A stretch of DNA of 62,914 bases from Mycobacterium arosiense ATCC BAA-1401 = DSM 45069 (lineage in GTDB: Bacteria; Actinomycetota; Actinomycetes; Mycobacteriales; Mycobacteriaceae): positions 1 through 62,914 of the forward strand of contig NZ_MVHG01000023.1 in the NCBI RefSeq assembly GCF_002086125.1, given 5' to 3'. Each line of letters starts with the position of its first letter. Positions within the stretch are counted from its first letter, which is position 1. Below, in pieces: positions 9,454-18,184 of the stretch. The position numbers and the translations under genes were made by a program. The notes below the pieces were generated by a model, which saw only the letters and a list, made by a program, of their open reading frames with translations, searched no databases and was not told the DNA's origin.

Positions 9454-10896
9454 GTGCCTGACGCCGCCCGGGATGCCGACCTGCTGACCGCCGCCGCGGT
9501 CGCGCTCAATCGGCATGCGCCCATGTTGGCCGAGCTCGGCTCCGCGTTCGACGCCGCGGGCCACGAGCTCTACCTCGTCGGCGGCTCGGTGCGGGACGCC
9601 TTGCTGGGCAGGTTGAGCCCCGACCTGGATTTCACCACCGACGCCCGCCCCGAGCAGGTGCAGCAAACCCTGCGCCGGTGGGCCGACAACCTGTGGGACA
9701 CCGGTATCGAATTCGGCACCGTCGGCATCGGCAAGGGCGACCATCGGTTGGAGATCACTACGTTTCGTGCCGACACCTACGACCAGGTGTCCCGGAATCC
9801 AGAGGTGCGCTTCGGCGATCGGCTCGAGGACGATCTGGTACGTCGCGATTTCACGGCCAACGCGATGGCCGTGCGCATCACGCCGGACGGGCCCGGCGAA
9901 TTCCTGGATCCGCTCGGCGGTTTGGCGGCGCTGCGCTCGCGGACTTTGGACACCCCCGCCGCGCCGGAGGTGTCGTTCGGGGACGACCCGTTGCGGATGC
10001 TGCGCGCGGCGCGTTTCGTCTCGCAACTCGGCTTCGGCGTTGCGCCGCGTGTCCGCGCGGCGATCGAACAGATGGCCCCGCAGTTGTCCCGGATCAGCGC
10101 CGAACGGGTGGCCGCTGAGCTGGACAAACTGGTGCTCGGCGAGGACCCGACGGCCGGCGTCGATCTGTTGGTGCAAACCGGCATGGGCGAGGTGGTGCTG
10201 CCCGAGGTCGGCGGCATGCAGATGGCCATCGACGAACACCACCAACATAAGGACGTCTATCAACACTCGCTGACGGTGCTGCGCCAGGCGATCGCCCTGG
10301 AAGACGACGGCCCGGACCTGGTGCTGCGCTGGGCCGCCCTGCTGCACGACATCGGTAAGCCGGCCACTCGGCGCCACGAGCCCAACGGCGGCGTGAGCTT
10401 TCATCACCACGAGGTGGTCGGCGCCAAGATGGTGCGAAAACGGTTGCGGGCGTTGAAGTATCCCAAGCAGATGGTCGAGGACATCTCGCAACTGGTGTAC
10501 CTGCATCTGCGGTTTCACGGCTACGGCGACGGCAAGTGGACCGATTCGGCGGTGCGCCGCTACGTCACCGATGCCGGTCCGCTGCTGCCTCGGCTGCACA
10601 AACTGGTGCGAGCCGACTGCACGACCCGCAACAAGCGTCGGGCCGCGCGGTTGCAGGCCAGCTATGACCGGCTCGAGGCGCGGATCGCCGAGCTGGCCGC
10701 CCAGGAGGATCTGGCGCGGGTGCGTCCCGATTTGGACGGCAACCAGATCATGGAGCTGCTCGGCATCCCGGCCGGTCCCCAGGTCGGCGAGGCCTGGCGG
10801 TTTTTGAAGGAGCTCCGGCTCGAACGCGGACCGTTGGACCACGACGAGGCGACCGCAGAGTTGTTGGCGTGGTGGAAGTCTCGAGGGAACGAGTAG
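9454..10896 (+). CDS. pcnA: CCA-adding tRNA nucleotidyltransferase / poly(A) polymerase family
   Basis: The 480-residue product is a class II tRNA nucleotidyltransferase, which builds or repairs the 3' CCA end of tRNA. The catalytic head has GGSVRD (residues 43-48) followed by DLDF with metal-binding Asp57 and Asp59. The RNA-binding neck follows, and an HD domain is seen as LLHDIGKP (His298, Asp299). Length equals that recalled for Rv3907c. Translation starts at GTG. In M. tuberculosis this gene also leads into the Rv3906c/ESX-2 region, exactly as here. Confidence 0.95.
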   Translation: MPDAARDADLLTAAAVALNRHAPMLAELGSAFDAAGHELYLVGGSVRDALLGRLSPDLDFTTDARPEQVQQTLRRWADNLWDTGIEFGTVGIGKGDHRLEITTFRADTYDQVSRNPEVRFGDRLEDDLVRRDFTANAMAVRITPDGPGEFLDPLGGLAALRSRTLDTPAAPEVSFGDDPLRMLRAARFVSQLGFGVAPRVRAAIEQMAPQLSRISAERVAAELDKLVLGEDPTAGVDLLVQTGMGEVVLPEVGGMQMAIDEHHQHKDVYQHSLTVLRQAIALEDDGPDLVLRWAALLHDIGKPATRRHEPNGGVSFHHHEVVGAKMVRKRLRALKYPKQMVEDISQLVYLHLRFHGYGDGKWTDSAVRRYVTDAGPLLPRLHKLVRADCTTRNKRRAARLQASYDRLEARIAELAAQEDLARVRPDLDGNQIMELLGIPAGPQVGEAWRFLKELRLERGPLDHDEATAELLAWWKSRGNE

Positions 10897-10920
10897 CGGC
10901 ATCCACGCGTCCGAATACGC

Positions 10921-11427
10921 ATGGATTACTGTCTTGCTGGCGATAACGGCGCCGCCTTCTGGCACGGGCAACCCGATCTCGACCTGGACCACGACGGTCG
11001 CTTCGAATCGATCGGACTGGATTTCGACCACGACGGGTTGCGCGACGACGCGCTCGCGGATCTCGACGGCGACGGCATCGTTGATCACGCTGTGTTAGAT
11101 CTCGACAACGACGGCACCCCCGAGGCGTACTTCACCGACGACGGATCCGGGACGTGGGCGGTGGCTATGGACCGCGGGGGCCAACTGCGCTGGTTCGGCC
11201 TCGACGGCGTCGAGCACACCGGTGGCCCGATGGTCGACTTCGACGGCCATGGCCGCACCGATGCTCGCCTCGTCGACACCGACGGTGACGGGCTGGCCGA
11301 CCGGGTGCTGCGCTCTGACGACGGCGGCGTCACCGGTTATGTCGACACCGACGGCGACGGCAAATGGAATGTCCGGCTGACCGATTCGGACGGCGACGGC
11401 CTCGCCGACGGCGCGAGCTCGCTCTGA
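10921..11427 (+). CDS. Asp-rich calcium-repeat-like protein (Rv3906c family)
   Basis: The 168-residue product is very acidic and made of short repeats of the type D-x-D-x-D-G (LDLDHDGR, DFDHDGL, DLDGDGI, DLDNDGT, DFDGHGR, DTDGDGL, DTDGDGK, DSDGDGL). This spacing is that of calcium-binding loops of EF-hand, dockerin or thrombospondin type 3 kind. No signal peptide is present, so if exported it would need a non-classical route. It matches Rv3906c in length (169 aa as remembered) and in position between pcnA and ESX-2. Calcium binding is inferred from the motif only. Confidence 0.85.
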   Translation: MDYCLAGDNGAAFWHGQPDLDLDHDGRFESIGLDFDHDGLRDDALADLDGDGIVDHAVLDLDNDGTPEAYFTDDGSGTWAVAMDRGGQLRWFGLDGVEHTGGPMVDFDGHGRTDARLVDTDGDGLADRVLRSDDGGVTGYVDTDGDGKWNVRLTDSDGDGLADGASSL

Positions 11428-11454
11428 GGATGGTGCTGACCTAGCGACGGCGCG

Positions 11455-13434
11455 ATGCTACTGCGCCACTTGAGCATTCCGTTCCTCGTCGCCGAAGCCG
11501 GCGGAGATCCCTGGTCGATTAACGACAGCCTGCAAGCCGGTCGCCCCGGGCAGGTCTCGTCGCTGGCGCGGGCTTTTCGTGACGCCGGAGCGAGCACGGC
11601 CGAGGCGGTCGTCGCCTTCGAGGCCGCCCGGCGTCGTTTCGAGGCCGCGTGGGATCACCGGAACGGAGAGCACTCGATCAATGATGCCGCGGAGGTGCGG
11701 CGGGTCACCCGGTCATTGGGTCTGCAGACCGAACAATTGCCTCGCATCGCAGTCGAATTGGAGAGCGTCGCCGCGGCGCTGGCCGAAGCACAGCGTGCCG
11801 CTGCGAGATACCTGGGCGCGCTGGAGTGCGACCTCGAAGACATCGACGACGAGATGTGTGACGCATTGGCGGACGGTGACGCTTGCGGTGCCGACTATTT
11901 GCGCACGGACGCGATAGGTGAGGTTGCGGCGATTGCGTTGCAGCTGAGCCGCATTCGCGGCGGGTATTCGAGCATGTTGGAGGCTGCGCTGACGGCCCTG
12001 CGAGCAGACGGAGCCGATCCCCTCGAAATCCAGGGTGTCGACGAGCTAGCTATTCCGCCGCCGGACAGCAGCCCAGAGAGCGTCAAGCGATGGTGGGATG
12101 CGCTGAGCGGGAGTCAACGACAGCTACTGATCGACCAACATCCGCAGTCGTTGGGCAACCTCAACGGCGTCCCGGCCGACGTGCGCGATTCGGTGAACCA
12201 GTCCGCGATGAAAGATGACCTGCGCAGGGTCGAAGACGTCGCCCGCCAGCGGGGGATGGATCCGACGACGCTCCGCGACACCGCGCTGCGCAATTGGGAC
12301 ACCGATGTGTTCACCAACCCCGACGGCTATGGGCTGTGCGTAACCGATGTCACGCGCTACCAGAACGCGGTCAAGACCAATGAGTTTCTCGAGCGCGACA
12401 AAAGCTCCGATGCCCCACGCGGGCTGCCGATCATGCTGTGGGCGTATGACCCGCTGGCGTTCAGCGGCAAGGGCAGGGCCGCGATCGCGATCGGCAATCC
12501 GGACAAATCCCGCAATACGGCCGTCATGGTCCCGGGCACTAACAGCAGCGTGCGGGGAGGGTGGATGTCCGACGGCACCGACGACGCCATCAATCTCTAC
12601 GAACAGGCCGCCGGAGCCGACCCGAGCCACCCGACGGCGGTGCTGGCCTGGATGGGTTATGACGCACCCGAATTCGGTCAACCGCATTGGCAACAGGCCA
12701 TCGCCGACCCGGCCGAATTGGAACAGGTCGGCACGCCCTGGCGGGCGAGGCAGGCGGGTGCGCTGCTGGCCGCCGATGTCAACGGCCTGGTGGTCACCCA
12801 CGATGGGTTGGCCCCAACCCATGTCACCGTGCTCGGGCATTCCTACGGTTCCACGGCAGTGGCCGACGCCTTCGCCCACAGCGGTATGCGCGCAAACGAT
12901 GCGGTGCTAACCGGTTGCCCGGGAACAGATTTGGCGGACAGGGCCGCGGACTTTCATCTCGAGGGCGGCAGGTTGTATGTGGGTGCCGCTTCGACCGATG
13001 CGATCAGCTGGATCGGTGAGGCGGGCAGCGGCCTCCCGAACGGACTGAACGAGGCGCTGGGGGGGCCGGTGGGACCGTTGGCCGGACTGGGCACCGACCC
13101 GGCGCATGCGGGGTTCGGGGCGGTGCGCTTCCGTGCCGAAGTCGCCGGCTCACATAGCGTCATGCCATGGTTCACCGACCACTCGCACTACTACGACGTG
13201 GGGAGCGAAGCGCTGCACAACATGACAGCTATCGTGACCGGGCACGGCGACGGGTTGGCGAGGGAAGGGATGCTCGCGGCCGAGCGGGCCGCAGCGCGGA
13301 TAGCCGTTCCTCTTCAGGTGCACACACCCTTGGGCACGGTGTCGTTACCGCATCTTGGCATCCAGCTGCCGGTAACCGTCGACCCGGAATGGGACCGGCC
13401 GGCGCGTTCGGTCACCAACGGGCATGCGTTTTAG
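11455..13434 (+). CDS. DUF1023 alpha/beta hydrolase with WXG-like N-terminal domain
   Basis: The 659-residue product has two parts. Residues 1-200 are helical and alanine-rich, resembling the WXG100/EspC-like N-terminal modules of type VII-associated proteins (ARRRFEAAWDHRNGEHS). Residues about 300-600 match the DUF1023 alpha/beta hydrolase family, with a nucleophile elbow VLGHSYGST (Ser463) and an acidic/His-rich end (HSHYYDV). The natural substrate of DUF1023 enzymes is unknown; ester or lipid hydrolysis is plausible. There is no signal peptide. It sits at the head of the ESX-2 genes, where M. tuberculosis has esxF-esxE-cpnT, so it may be an ESX-2 substrate. That role is inferred from position. 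Confidence 0.82.
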   Translation: MLLRHLSIPFLVAEAGGDPWSINDSLQAGRPGQVSSLARAFRDAGASTAEAVVAFEAARRRFEAAWDHRNGEHSINDAAEVRRVTRSLGLQTEQLPRIAVELESVAAALAEAQRAAARYLGALECDLEDIDDEMCDALADGDACGADYLRTDAIGEVAAIALQLSRIRGGYSSMLEAALTALRADGADPLEIQGVDELAIPPPDSSPESVKRWWDALSGSQRQLLIDQHPQSLGNLNGVPADVRDSVNQSAMKDDLRRVEDVARQRGMDPTTLRDTALRNWDTDVFTNPDGYGLCVTDVTRYQNAVKTNEFLERDKSSDAPRGLPIMLWAYDPLAFSGKGRAAIAIGNPDKSRNTAVMVPGTNSSVRGGWMSDGTDDAINLYEQAAGADPSHPTAVLAWMGYDAPEFGQPHWQQAIADPAELEQVGTPWRARQAGALLAADVNGLVVTHDGLAPTHVTVLGHSYGSTAVADAFAHSGMRANDAVLTGCPGTDLADRAADFHLEGGRLYVGAASTDAISWIGEAGSGLPNGLNEALGGPVGPLAGLGTDPAHAGFGAVRFRAEVAGSHSVMPWFTDHSHYYDVGSEALHNMTAIVTGHGDGLAREGMLAAERAAARIAVPLQVHTPLGTVSLPHLGIQLPVTVDPEWDRPARSVTNGHAF

Positions 13435-13561
13435 CGGGCGATTGCGGCGCCGGCACGGGTGAATTGACCGCTTCGGAACAGGATTTTAGCCTGATCAAAA
13501 GGGCTACGAGCGCCCAAGACCGTGAGCACGCCCCACTGCTGCAGACCACGAAGGAGTGCCG

Positions 13562-13891
13562 ATGTTCGTCGATACGGATCTGTTGCACTCGGGAGGCGAT
13601 CAGTCGCATCGCGCCGGTGGGCACGCTCAAGACGGCGCGGATCAGTTGGCGGGCGGAACCGTCGAATCGGGAATGTTCGGTGACTTCGCCGCCGCCGCCG
13701 CGTTTCACAGTGCGGTCGCCGCCGCGCACGGTCAACATGTGAAAACGCTGCAGAGCCACAGTGAAACACTCACGAGTGTCGGCACGAAGGCGCACCACGC
13801 GGCCAAAGGGTTCACCAACATGGACAACCGCAACGCCGCCGACATGAAGGCTCTCCGGCCTAATGATGGTCCCTCAACGTCGAACATCTGA
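13562..13891 (+). CDS. DUF2563-type ESX-associated small protein
   Basis: The 109-residue protein (MFVDTDLLHSGGDQSHRAGG...) resembles the mycobacterial DUF2563 family, small helical proteins found beside WXG100-like and DUF1023 genes. It has two helical halves separated near FGDFAAAAAFHSAV and no signal peptide. I chose the ATG at 13562 because AAGGAG ends about 6 bp before it; the GTG six bases upstream would lie in the Shine-Dalgarno sequence itself. It follows the hydrolase by 127 bp. It could be a secretion partner or chaperone of the hydrolase; this is inference. Confidence 0.75.
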   Translation: MFVDTDLLHSGGDQSHRAGGHAQDGADQLAGGTVESGMFGDFAAAAAFHSAVAAAHGQHVKTLQSHSETLTSVGTKAHHAAKGFTNMDNRNAADMKALRPNDGPSTSNI

Positions 13892-13900
13892 GGAACGGGC

Positions 13901-14299
13901 GTGACGGAGGGACCCGCCCTCGCATCCGGGTGTGGGGCCGCATGCCGGTCTGCCGTAAGGCAGTGGGCGCCGCGGTATTCCGCGCCGCAGGCGCCGCGTT
14001 CACGGATGTCGCCAGCAATCGCTCTGGGGGCGGCTGTTCTGGCTTTGGTTTCGACGGTCGTGGCGGTTGTTGCGCTGGTGATGGCTACGTCGTCGCGGTC
14101 GCCGGATTCGAGTAATACATCCGCCTCGGCCGTATCTACCTACAGCGCCGCCGAACTGTCTGCGGCACACCAGAAGCTGTGTGGTGCTGACAAGCTGGCG
14201 GCTTGCCCCGGTCAGCAATGTATGTGGCAGCTAAACTTGCGACGGTTAAGGAAGAGCGCTGCATCAGTCCAATCGCGGGGATCTAAGTGCGGAACATGA
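13901..14299 (+). pseudogene. Probable truncated membrane protein, paralogue of 14501 gene
   Basis: The frame encodes 132 residues. A basic N-terminus is followed by one hydrophobic helix (IALGAAVLALVSTVVAVVALV), a Ser/Thr-rich linker and AAHQKLCGADKLAA. This order mirrors the gene at 14501, which has a helix, a Thr/Pro linker and AAQQQLCDMYKLAA. After KLAA the similarity stops and the tail (CPGQQCMWQLNLRRLRKS) becomes basic and unlike a folded domain. Another frame ending at 14375 reads plausibly acidic (DEGMYDVDPPAWGNTYND), consistent with frame damage. The frame starts 9 bp after the DUF2563 stop. It may instead be a genuine short membrane protein. Confidence 0.5.
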
Positions 14300-14500
14300 C
14301 ACCGACGAAGGTATGTATGACGTTGATCCGCCGGCGTGGGGTAATACGTACAACGATGGCGGGTCGAAAGATTAGGGCGACACGGCGGTGCCATGCAGCG
14401 CAGTAAATTGCTGCTATCCCCTCGGCTGCTTCACTATTGAAGGCCTAGAACACGGGCTCGGAATGCTACACACACAAGGCTGCGGACTGCAGGAGGACAA
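14300..14500. other. Degenerate spacer with leftover coding-like frame
   Basis: About 200 bp with no intact gene. A frame open from about 14248 to the TAG at 14373-14375 encodes an acidic, aromatic tail (AEHDTDEGMYDVDPPAWGN). It has no start or ribosome-binding site and looks like the 3' end of a broken gene. The sequence is more AT-rich than the surroundings. Its last bases contain the AGGAGG ribosome-binding site (14491-14496) of the next gene. Confidence 0.4.
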
Positions 14501-15052
14501 ATGGTGGGAGATCTGCCATCGAGCCATCGTGAGGGGCAAGCCGGCCCGCCACCCTCGGGAATTTGGCCGCCACCGCATTCCCCACAATCAGCATCTCGTC
14601 CGCGCCCATGGTTGGCAGTTGCGGTAGCTCTCACTGGAGCAGTAGCCGTCGCTGCGTTAGTCGTGGCACTAACGCGGCCGACGGCATCGCACCCGCCAGC
14701 CACCGGCGCTGCGACGCCCACCCACACGCCGGCGGAGACCGCCGCAGCGCAACAGCAACTATGCGACATGTACAAGTTGGCGGCTCAGTCTGTTCAGGTC
14801 GACACCGCCGGTACCGACAAAGCGCTGGCCCGCATCGCGACAACGAATGGTGCTCTAATGCTCGACATTGGGGCGAGTAATCCGGCTCTCGATGCAAACC
14901 ACCGCAACACGGCACGCGCTTTAGAGGCCGCTTACCTCACAGTCACCGCGAAGAGTAGCTACGGCGTCGCAACCGAAGCTGAGTTTCAGTCGGCACTTGA
15001 CGATGTCATCGCAAAGGATACCGCGATGAAAAAGGTCTGCGGTGGCGGTTGA
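14501..15052 (+). CDS. ESX-2-linked membrane protein (Rv3901c-like)
   Basis: The 183-residue product has a proline-rich cytosolic N-terminus, a single transmembrane helix (WLAVAVALTGAVAVAALVVAL, about residues 46-66), a Thr/Pro linker and an extracytoplasmic helical domain of about 100 residues with two Cys (QQQLCDMYKLAAQ and KKVCGGG) that could pair. The perfect AGGAGG four bases before the ATG fixes the start. Position and membrane topology suggest equivalence to Rv3901c, but I recognise no catalytic motif. The stop overlaps the next gene's GTG start by 11 bp, so the two are co-translated. Confidence 0.7.
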   Translation: MVGDLPSSHREGQAGPPPSGIWPPPHSPQSASRPRPWLAVAVALTGAVAVAALVVALTRPTASHPPATGAATPTHTPAETAAAQQQLCDMYKLAAQSVQVDTAGTDKALARIATTNGALMLDIGASNPALDANHRNTARALEAAYLTVTAKSSYGVATEAEFQSALDDVIAKDTAMKKVCGGG

Positions 15053-17186
15053 CCTTCCACCTGGCAAGTGGTCATTCGCGCTCGTTGGTGCGTGGTGGCC
15101 AGGACCCTCGACGGCTTTACGAGCCGGCGCCCAACATTGGAGCGAAGCCTGTGCAGCGCAGCAGCTTCAGTCACAAAACTTGCGTGCTCAGTGGACAGCC
15201 TTTGCTGCAAATAATAAGGGGCATACGGCAGACGATCTCATAACCAGATTCCAGCAAGGGGAGAAGCTTCATCTAGACCTTGCCGAAAAGTACCAGACAA
15301 AGGCGTCAGCGTTTAATTCGGGCGCCGACGCCATCGACTATCTGCGCAGTCGCTTGTCAAATATTGCGGATGCGGGCAACAAAGAGATCGATGACACCCT
15401 CGCTTCGAAGAAGCCGCTTCCTGAGAAGTTAGCGGAGGTACAAGCTGTCCAAGCGCGCTGCAACGCCGACGCCGCAAACGCCAGTCGCGATGCGCTCGAC
15501 AAAATGATGGCGGCCACGCAAAAGATCCTCGATGCTGAAGGAACTGGTGGCAACGCCCGGACTTGGGCGCAAGCGAACGGTTTTAACGTCGGTGACGCTT
15601 CTCCACCCAGTCCCATCACAAAAGAAGATTTGACCAAGGCTGCTTTCAGCCCCGGGGGACGTTCTGGCAACGGCCCGGGGAGTCCCCCTGATGCCCCACC
15701 GTCGGGTTCGACGCAGGCGTTTAATCCTGGGGGACGTGGCGGGCCAGGCGACTCTCATGCCACCGGCGCGAACGGAAGGCCCTCGCCAGCGATCAGCCCA
15801 GCGGCGTTTGATAACCACGGACCGCTGCCAGGAGTGCAACCAGCAGCGCCGACGGGTCCCACCGTCACCGGCGGTGGCGGACCCATATCGCCAGGGATGC
15901 CCGGCGTACACGGTGGCGGGATGCCAGTGTCTCCGATGGGTCTAGGCCAAGGCGGCCAGCCCGGGTTGGCCCAGGCCTTCACGTCCGGTTTGGCGAGTGG
16001 CCAAGCGACGGGTCCTGGCGGGCAAGCGTTTACGGCCGGGCCGCTACAAGCGATGGAGGCCGGGGGACCTCAAACTCCTCAGGCGATACCGGCGGGGACG
16101 CCGACTGTACCGAGCGCGGGACCGATCATACCCATGGGTACGCCGGTCGACGCGCCTCCAGCCGCGGCCCCCGCGCCGGTAACCACCGGGGGAGGCACCC
16201 CAGTTGCACCGGTAATGACCGGCCCGTCGTGGTCGTCGTCCGCGCCGACCGTCGGTGGCGGATCTTCCATCCCCTCGGGACCGCTGCCCGCCTATGGCTC
16301 CGACCTGCGTCCGCCGGTAGTGGCGCCCCCATCCGTACCGGCCGTACCGGCGGGTCCCGCGTCGGGTGCGCCGGTGGCCTCTTCGCCGGCATCGTCCCCG
16401 GCCGCGGGCGGACCACTGGTCTCCCCAGTGGAACGAACGGCTTCCGGGGCGGCGGCGGGTCAAGCTGGCGCGGGTTCGTCGGCTATGGCTGGCGCGTCGG
16501 CGGCCTCTGCGGCTACTGGCGCGACCGCCGGTGCCGTGTCAGCGCGGACGGCCGAACAACAGCGGTTGCAGCGGCTCGTCGATGCTGTAGCCCGCCAAGA
16601 GCCGCGGCTGTCGTGGGCCGCGGGATTGCGCGACGACGGCACCACGACGCTGCTGGTCACCGACCTCGCCGGCGGATGGATTCCGCCGCATGTGCGGTTG
16701 CCCGCCCACGTGACCCTGCTTGAGCCGTCGGCACGACGGCACGACGCCAACGTGGTGGATCTGCTCGGTGCCATCACGGTCGCGGCCGCCCATCACGCCA
16801 ACACGTATGTCGCCGAACCGGGTCCCGACGAACCCGCGCTCAACGGTGATCGTCCCGCCCGCTCGGCCGCGCCCGATGTCGACGAGTTCGGGCCCACCCT
16901 GGTCGATGCCGTGCGACGCCGGGACGGGCTGCCGCGTATCGCCCAAGCCATCGCGGCACCTGCGGTGCGAAAGACCGGCGTCTTGGACAGCGAAACCGAG
17001 AAGTTGCGCGAATGTACCGCTGACATTCAGCACACGGTGCTGAATGCGTATCCCAATCACGACCCCTCGGCTGTGGGGGATTGGATGCTTTTGGCGGCTA
17101 TCGAGGCGCTGATCGACGGGCATGAGTACCTCGCGAATTATCACCTGGCATGGTTTGAGGCGATCAGCCACAGGCGTGGTTCGTAA
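15042..17186 (+). CDS. Large ESX-2-associated Gly/Pro-rich protein (Rv3900c-Rv3899c-like, unsplit)
   Basis: The 714-residue product has three parts. Residues about 25-190 are helical with WXG-like content (GAQHWSEACAAQQLQSQ). About 205-500 are a low-complexity Gly/Pro/Ala/Ser linker with many PGG and GGG repeats. About 505-714 form a compact alpha/beta C-terminal domain (LRDDGTTTLLVTDLAGGWIP) ending in a helical segment. The M. tuberculosis genes Rv3900c (about 311 aa) and Rv3899c (about 410 aa) together have this length and order, so this looks like the intact ancestral gene. There is no signal peptide. It probably acts as an ESX-2 secreted or accessory factor; biochemical function is unknown. 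Confidence 0.75.
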   Translation: MAVDLPPGKWSFALVGAWWPGPSTALRAGAQHWSEACAAQQLQSQNLRAQWTAFAANNKGHTADDLITRFQQGEKLHLDLAEKYQTKASAFNSGADAIDYLRSRLSNIADAGNKEIDDTLASKKPLPEKLAEVQAVQARCNADAANASRDALDKMMAATQKILDAEGTGGNARTWAQANGFNVGDASPPSPITKEDLTKAAFSPGGRSGNGPGSPPDAPPSGSTQAFNPGGRGGPGDSHATGANGRPSPAISPAAFDNHGPLPGVQPAAPTGPTVTGGGGPISPGMPGVHGGGMPVSPMGLGQGGQPGLAQAFTSGLASGQATGPGGQAFTAGPLQAMEAGGPQTPQAIPAGTPTVPSAGPIIPMGTPVDAPPAAAPAPVTTGGGTPVAPVMTGPSWSSSAPTVGGGSSIPSGPLPAYGSDLRPPVVAPPSVPAVPAGPASGAPVASSPASSPAAGGPLVSPVERTASGAAAGQAGAGSSAMAGASAASAATGATAGAVSARTAEQQRLQRLVDAVARQEPRLSWAAGLRDDGTTTLLVTDLAGGWIPPHVRLPAHVTLLEPSARRHDANVVDLLGAITVAAAHHANTYVAEPGPDEPALNGDRPARSAAPDVDEFGPTLVDAVRRRDGLPRIAQAIAAPAVRKTGVLDSETEKLRECTADIQHTVLNAYPNHDPSAVGDWMLLAAIEALIDGHEYLANYHLAWFEAISHRRGS

Positions 17187-17272
17187 GTGCCCGCAGTTGT
17201 TGGGTGAATAGCGCTACCGACGGTTTATGCCAAACTTGTCGTACTAGCGCTCGAGTGGGGTGGAGGTGAGTT

Positions 17273-18184
17273 GTGAATCAGCCGATCCGTCACGATTTGC
17301 CAACTACTACCGGATTAACCACCGGAATGCCGTTTCCGCCCCCGCAGCCAGCTCCCGGTCACCCACCCGGCGCATCGCCCGTGGACGGTGCTGGCGGCGC
17401 ACTAACCGGAGCCGGCAACGCCGGCGTCCCCAAAGACGCAGCCGATGCAGCCGCCGCCGACGCTGACCGGCGCGCCCACGCAGCCGACGCCGCGGCAAAA
17501 TTCCCGGCCAACGAGGCGAACAGCCAGCAGGACATGCAGATGATCCAGCAGATGCTGCAGGGCGCGACGGGTGCGGTCGGGGGTGCGGTCGGCGGCGTCA
17601 TGGGACCGCTGACGCAGCTGCCGCAGCAGGCGATGCAGGCCGGCCAGAGCGCCCTTCAGCCGTTGCTGAGCGCAGTGCAAGGCGGCGCCCACGGCGCCGG
17701 GCTCGTTAACGACGCCCAGCTGGTCGACAGCGTCGGCAGCGGAGGTGGTGCCGCCGGACTGAGCGGCGGTTCCGGCGGCGGTGGCGCCGGGCTGGGCGGT
17801 GGTGGCACAACCCCGGCCAGTTCCTTGGGTCCCCCACCAGTGCCGACGTCGTCCCCGCCCACCACGCCCGCGGCCGCCAAAGCCACGATGATGCCGCCGA
17901 CCGGTGGCATGCCCGCCATGCCCGGCCAATCCGGCATGACCGGTATGCCGATGATGCCGCCGGGCGCCATGGGCGCCGGCGGCGAAGCCGGCAAGAAAGA
18001 CACCCCGGTCGAAAAGCGGATCACGGCCCCGGGTGTGCCCAACGGCCAGCCGATCAAGGGCCGCTTGACGGTCCCGCCGAACGCCCCGGGCAACAAATCC
18101 GGCGAGGCCAAACCGACCGTCGTCACCAATAGGCCCAACCGTCGGATCGTCATCATGCCGTCCGACGATGAGCCAAAGGAATAG
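17273..18184 (+). CDS. ESX-2-associated Gly/Met/Pro-rich protein (Rv3898c/Rv3897c-like)
   Basis: The 303-residue protein starts at GTG behind a good GGAGGTGAG ribosome-binding site. Residues 1-45 are Pro-rich. About 50-150 are helical and Ala/Gln-rich (MQMIQQMLQGATGAVGGAVG), like EspB/EspC-type or PPE-adjacent proteins. About 155-240 are Gly- and then Met/Pro-rich (GGMPAMPGQSGMTGMPMMPP). The basic C-terminus ends RPNRRIVIMPSDDEPKE. Length is near the sum of Rv3898c and Rv3897c as remembered. It sits between two conserved ESX-2 accessory genes, which supports a secretion-linked role. No enzymatic motif is visible. Confidence 0.7.
   Translation: MNQPIRHDLPTTTGLTTGMPFPPPQPAPGHPPGASPVDGAGGALTGAGNAGVPKDAADAAAADADRRAHAADAAAKFPANEANSQQDMQMIQQMLQGATGAVGGAVGGVMGPLTQLPQQAMQAGQSALQPLLSAVQGGAHGAGLVNDAQLVDSVGSGGGAAGLSGGSGGGGAGLGGGGTTPASSLGPPPVPTSSPPTTPAAAKATMMPPTGGMPAMPGQSGMTGMPMMPPGAMGAGGEAGKKDTPVEKRITAPGVPNGQPIKGRLTVPPNAPGNKSGEAKPTVVTNRPNRRIVIMPSDDEPKE

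Noticed and set aside
9439..11088. 549-codon minus-strand frame opposite pcnA
   Set aside because: pcnA has its catalytic motifs on the plus strand; the opposite frame has no recognisable features.
11455..13891. The hydrolase/DUF2563 pair as a toxin-antitoxin system
   Set aside because: DUF2563 resembles WXG-type secretion proteins more than immunity proteins, and the hydrolase has no known toxic activity; only the positional analogy with CpnT supports it.
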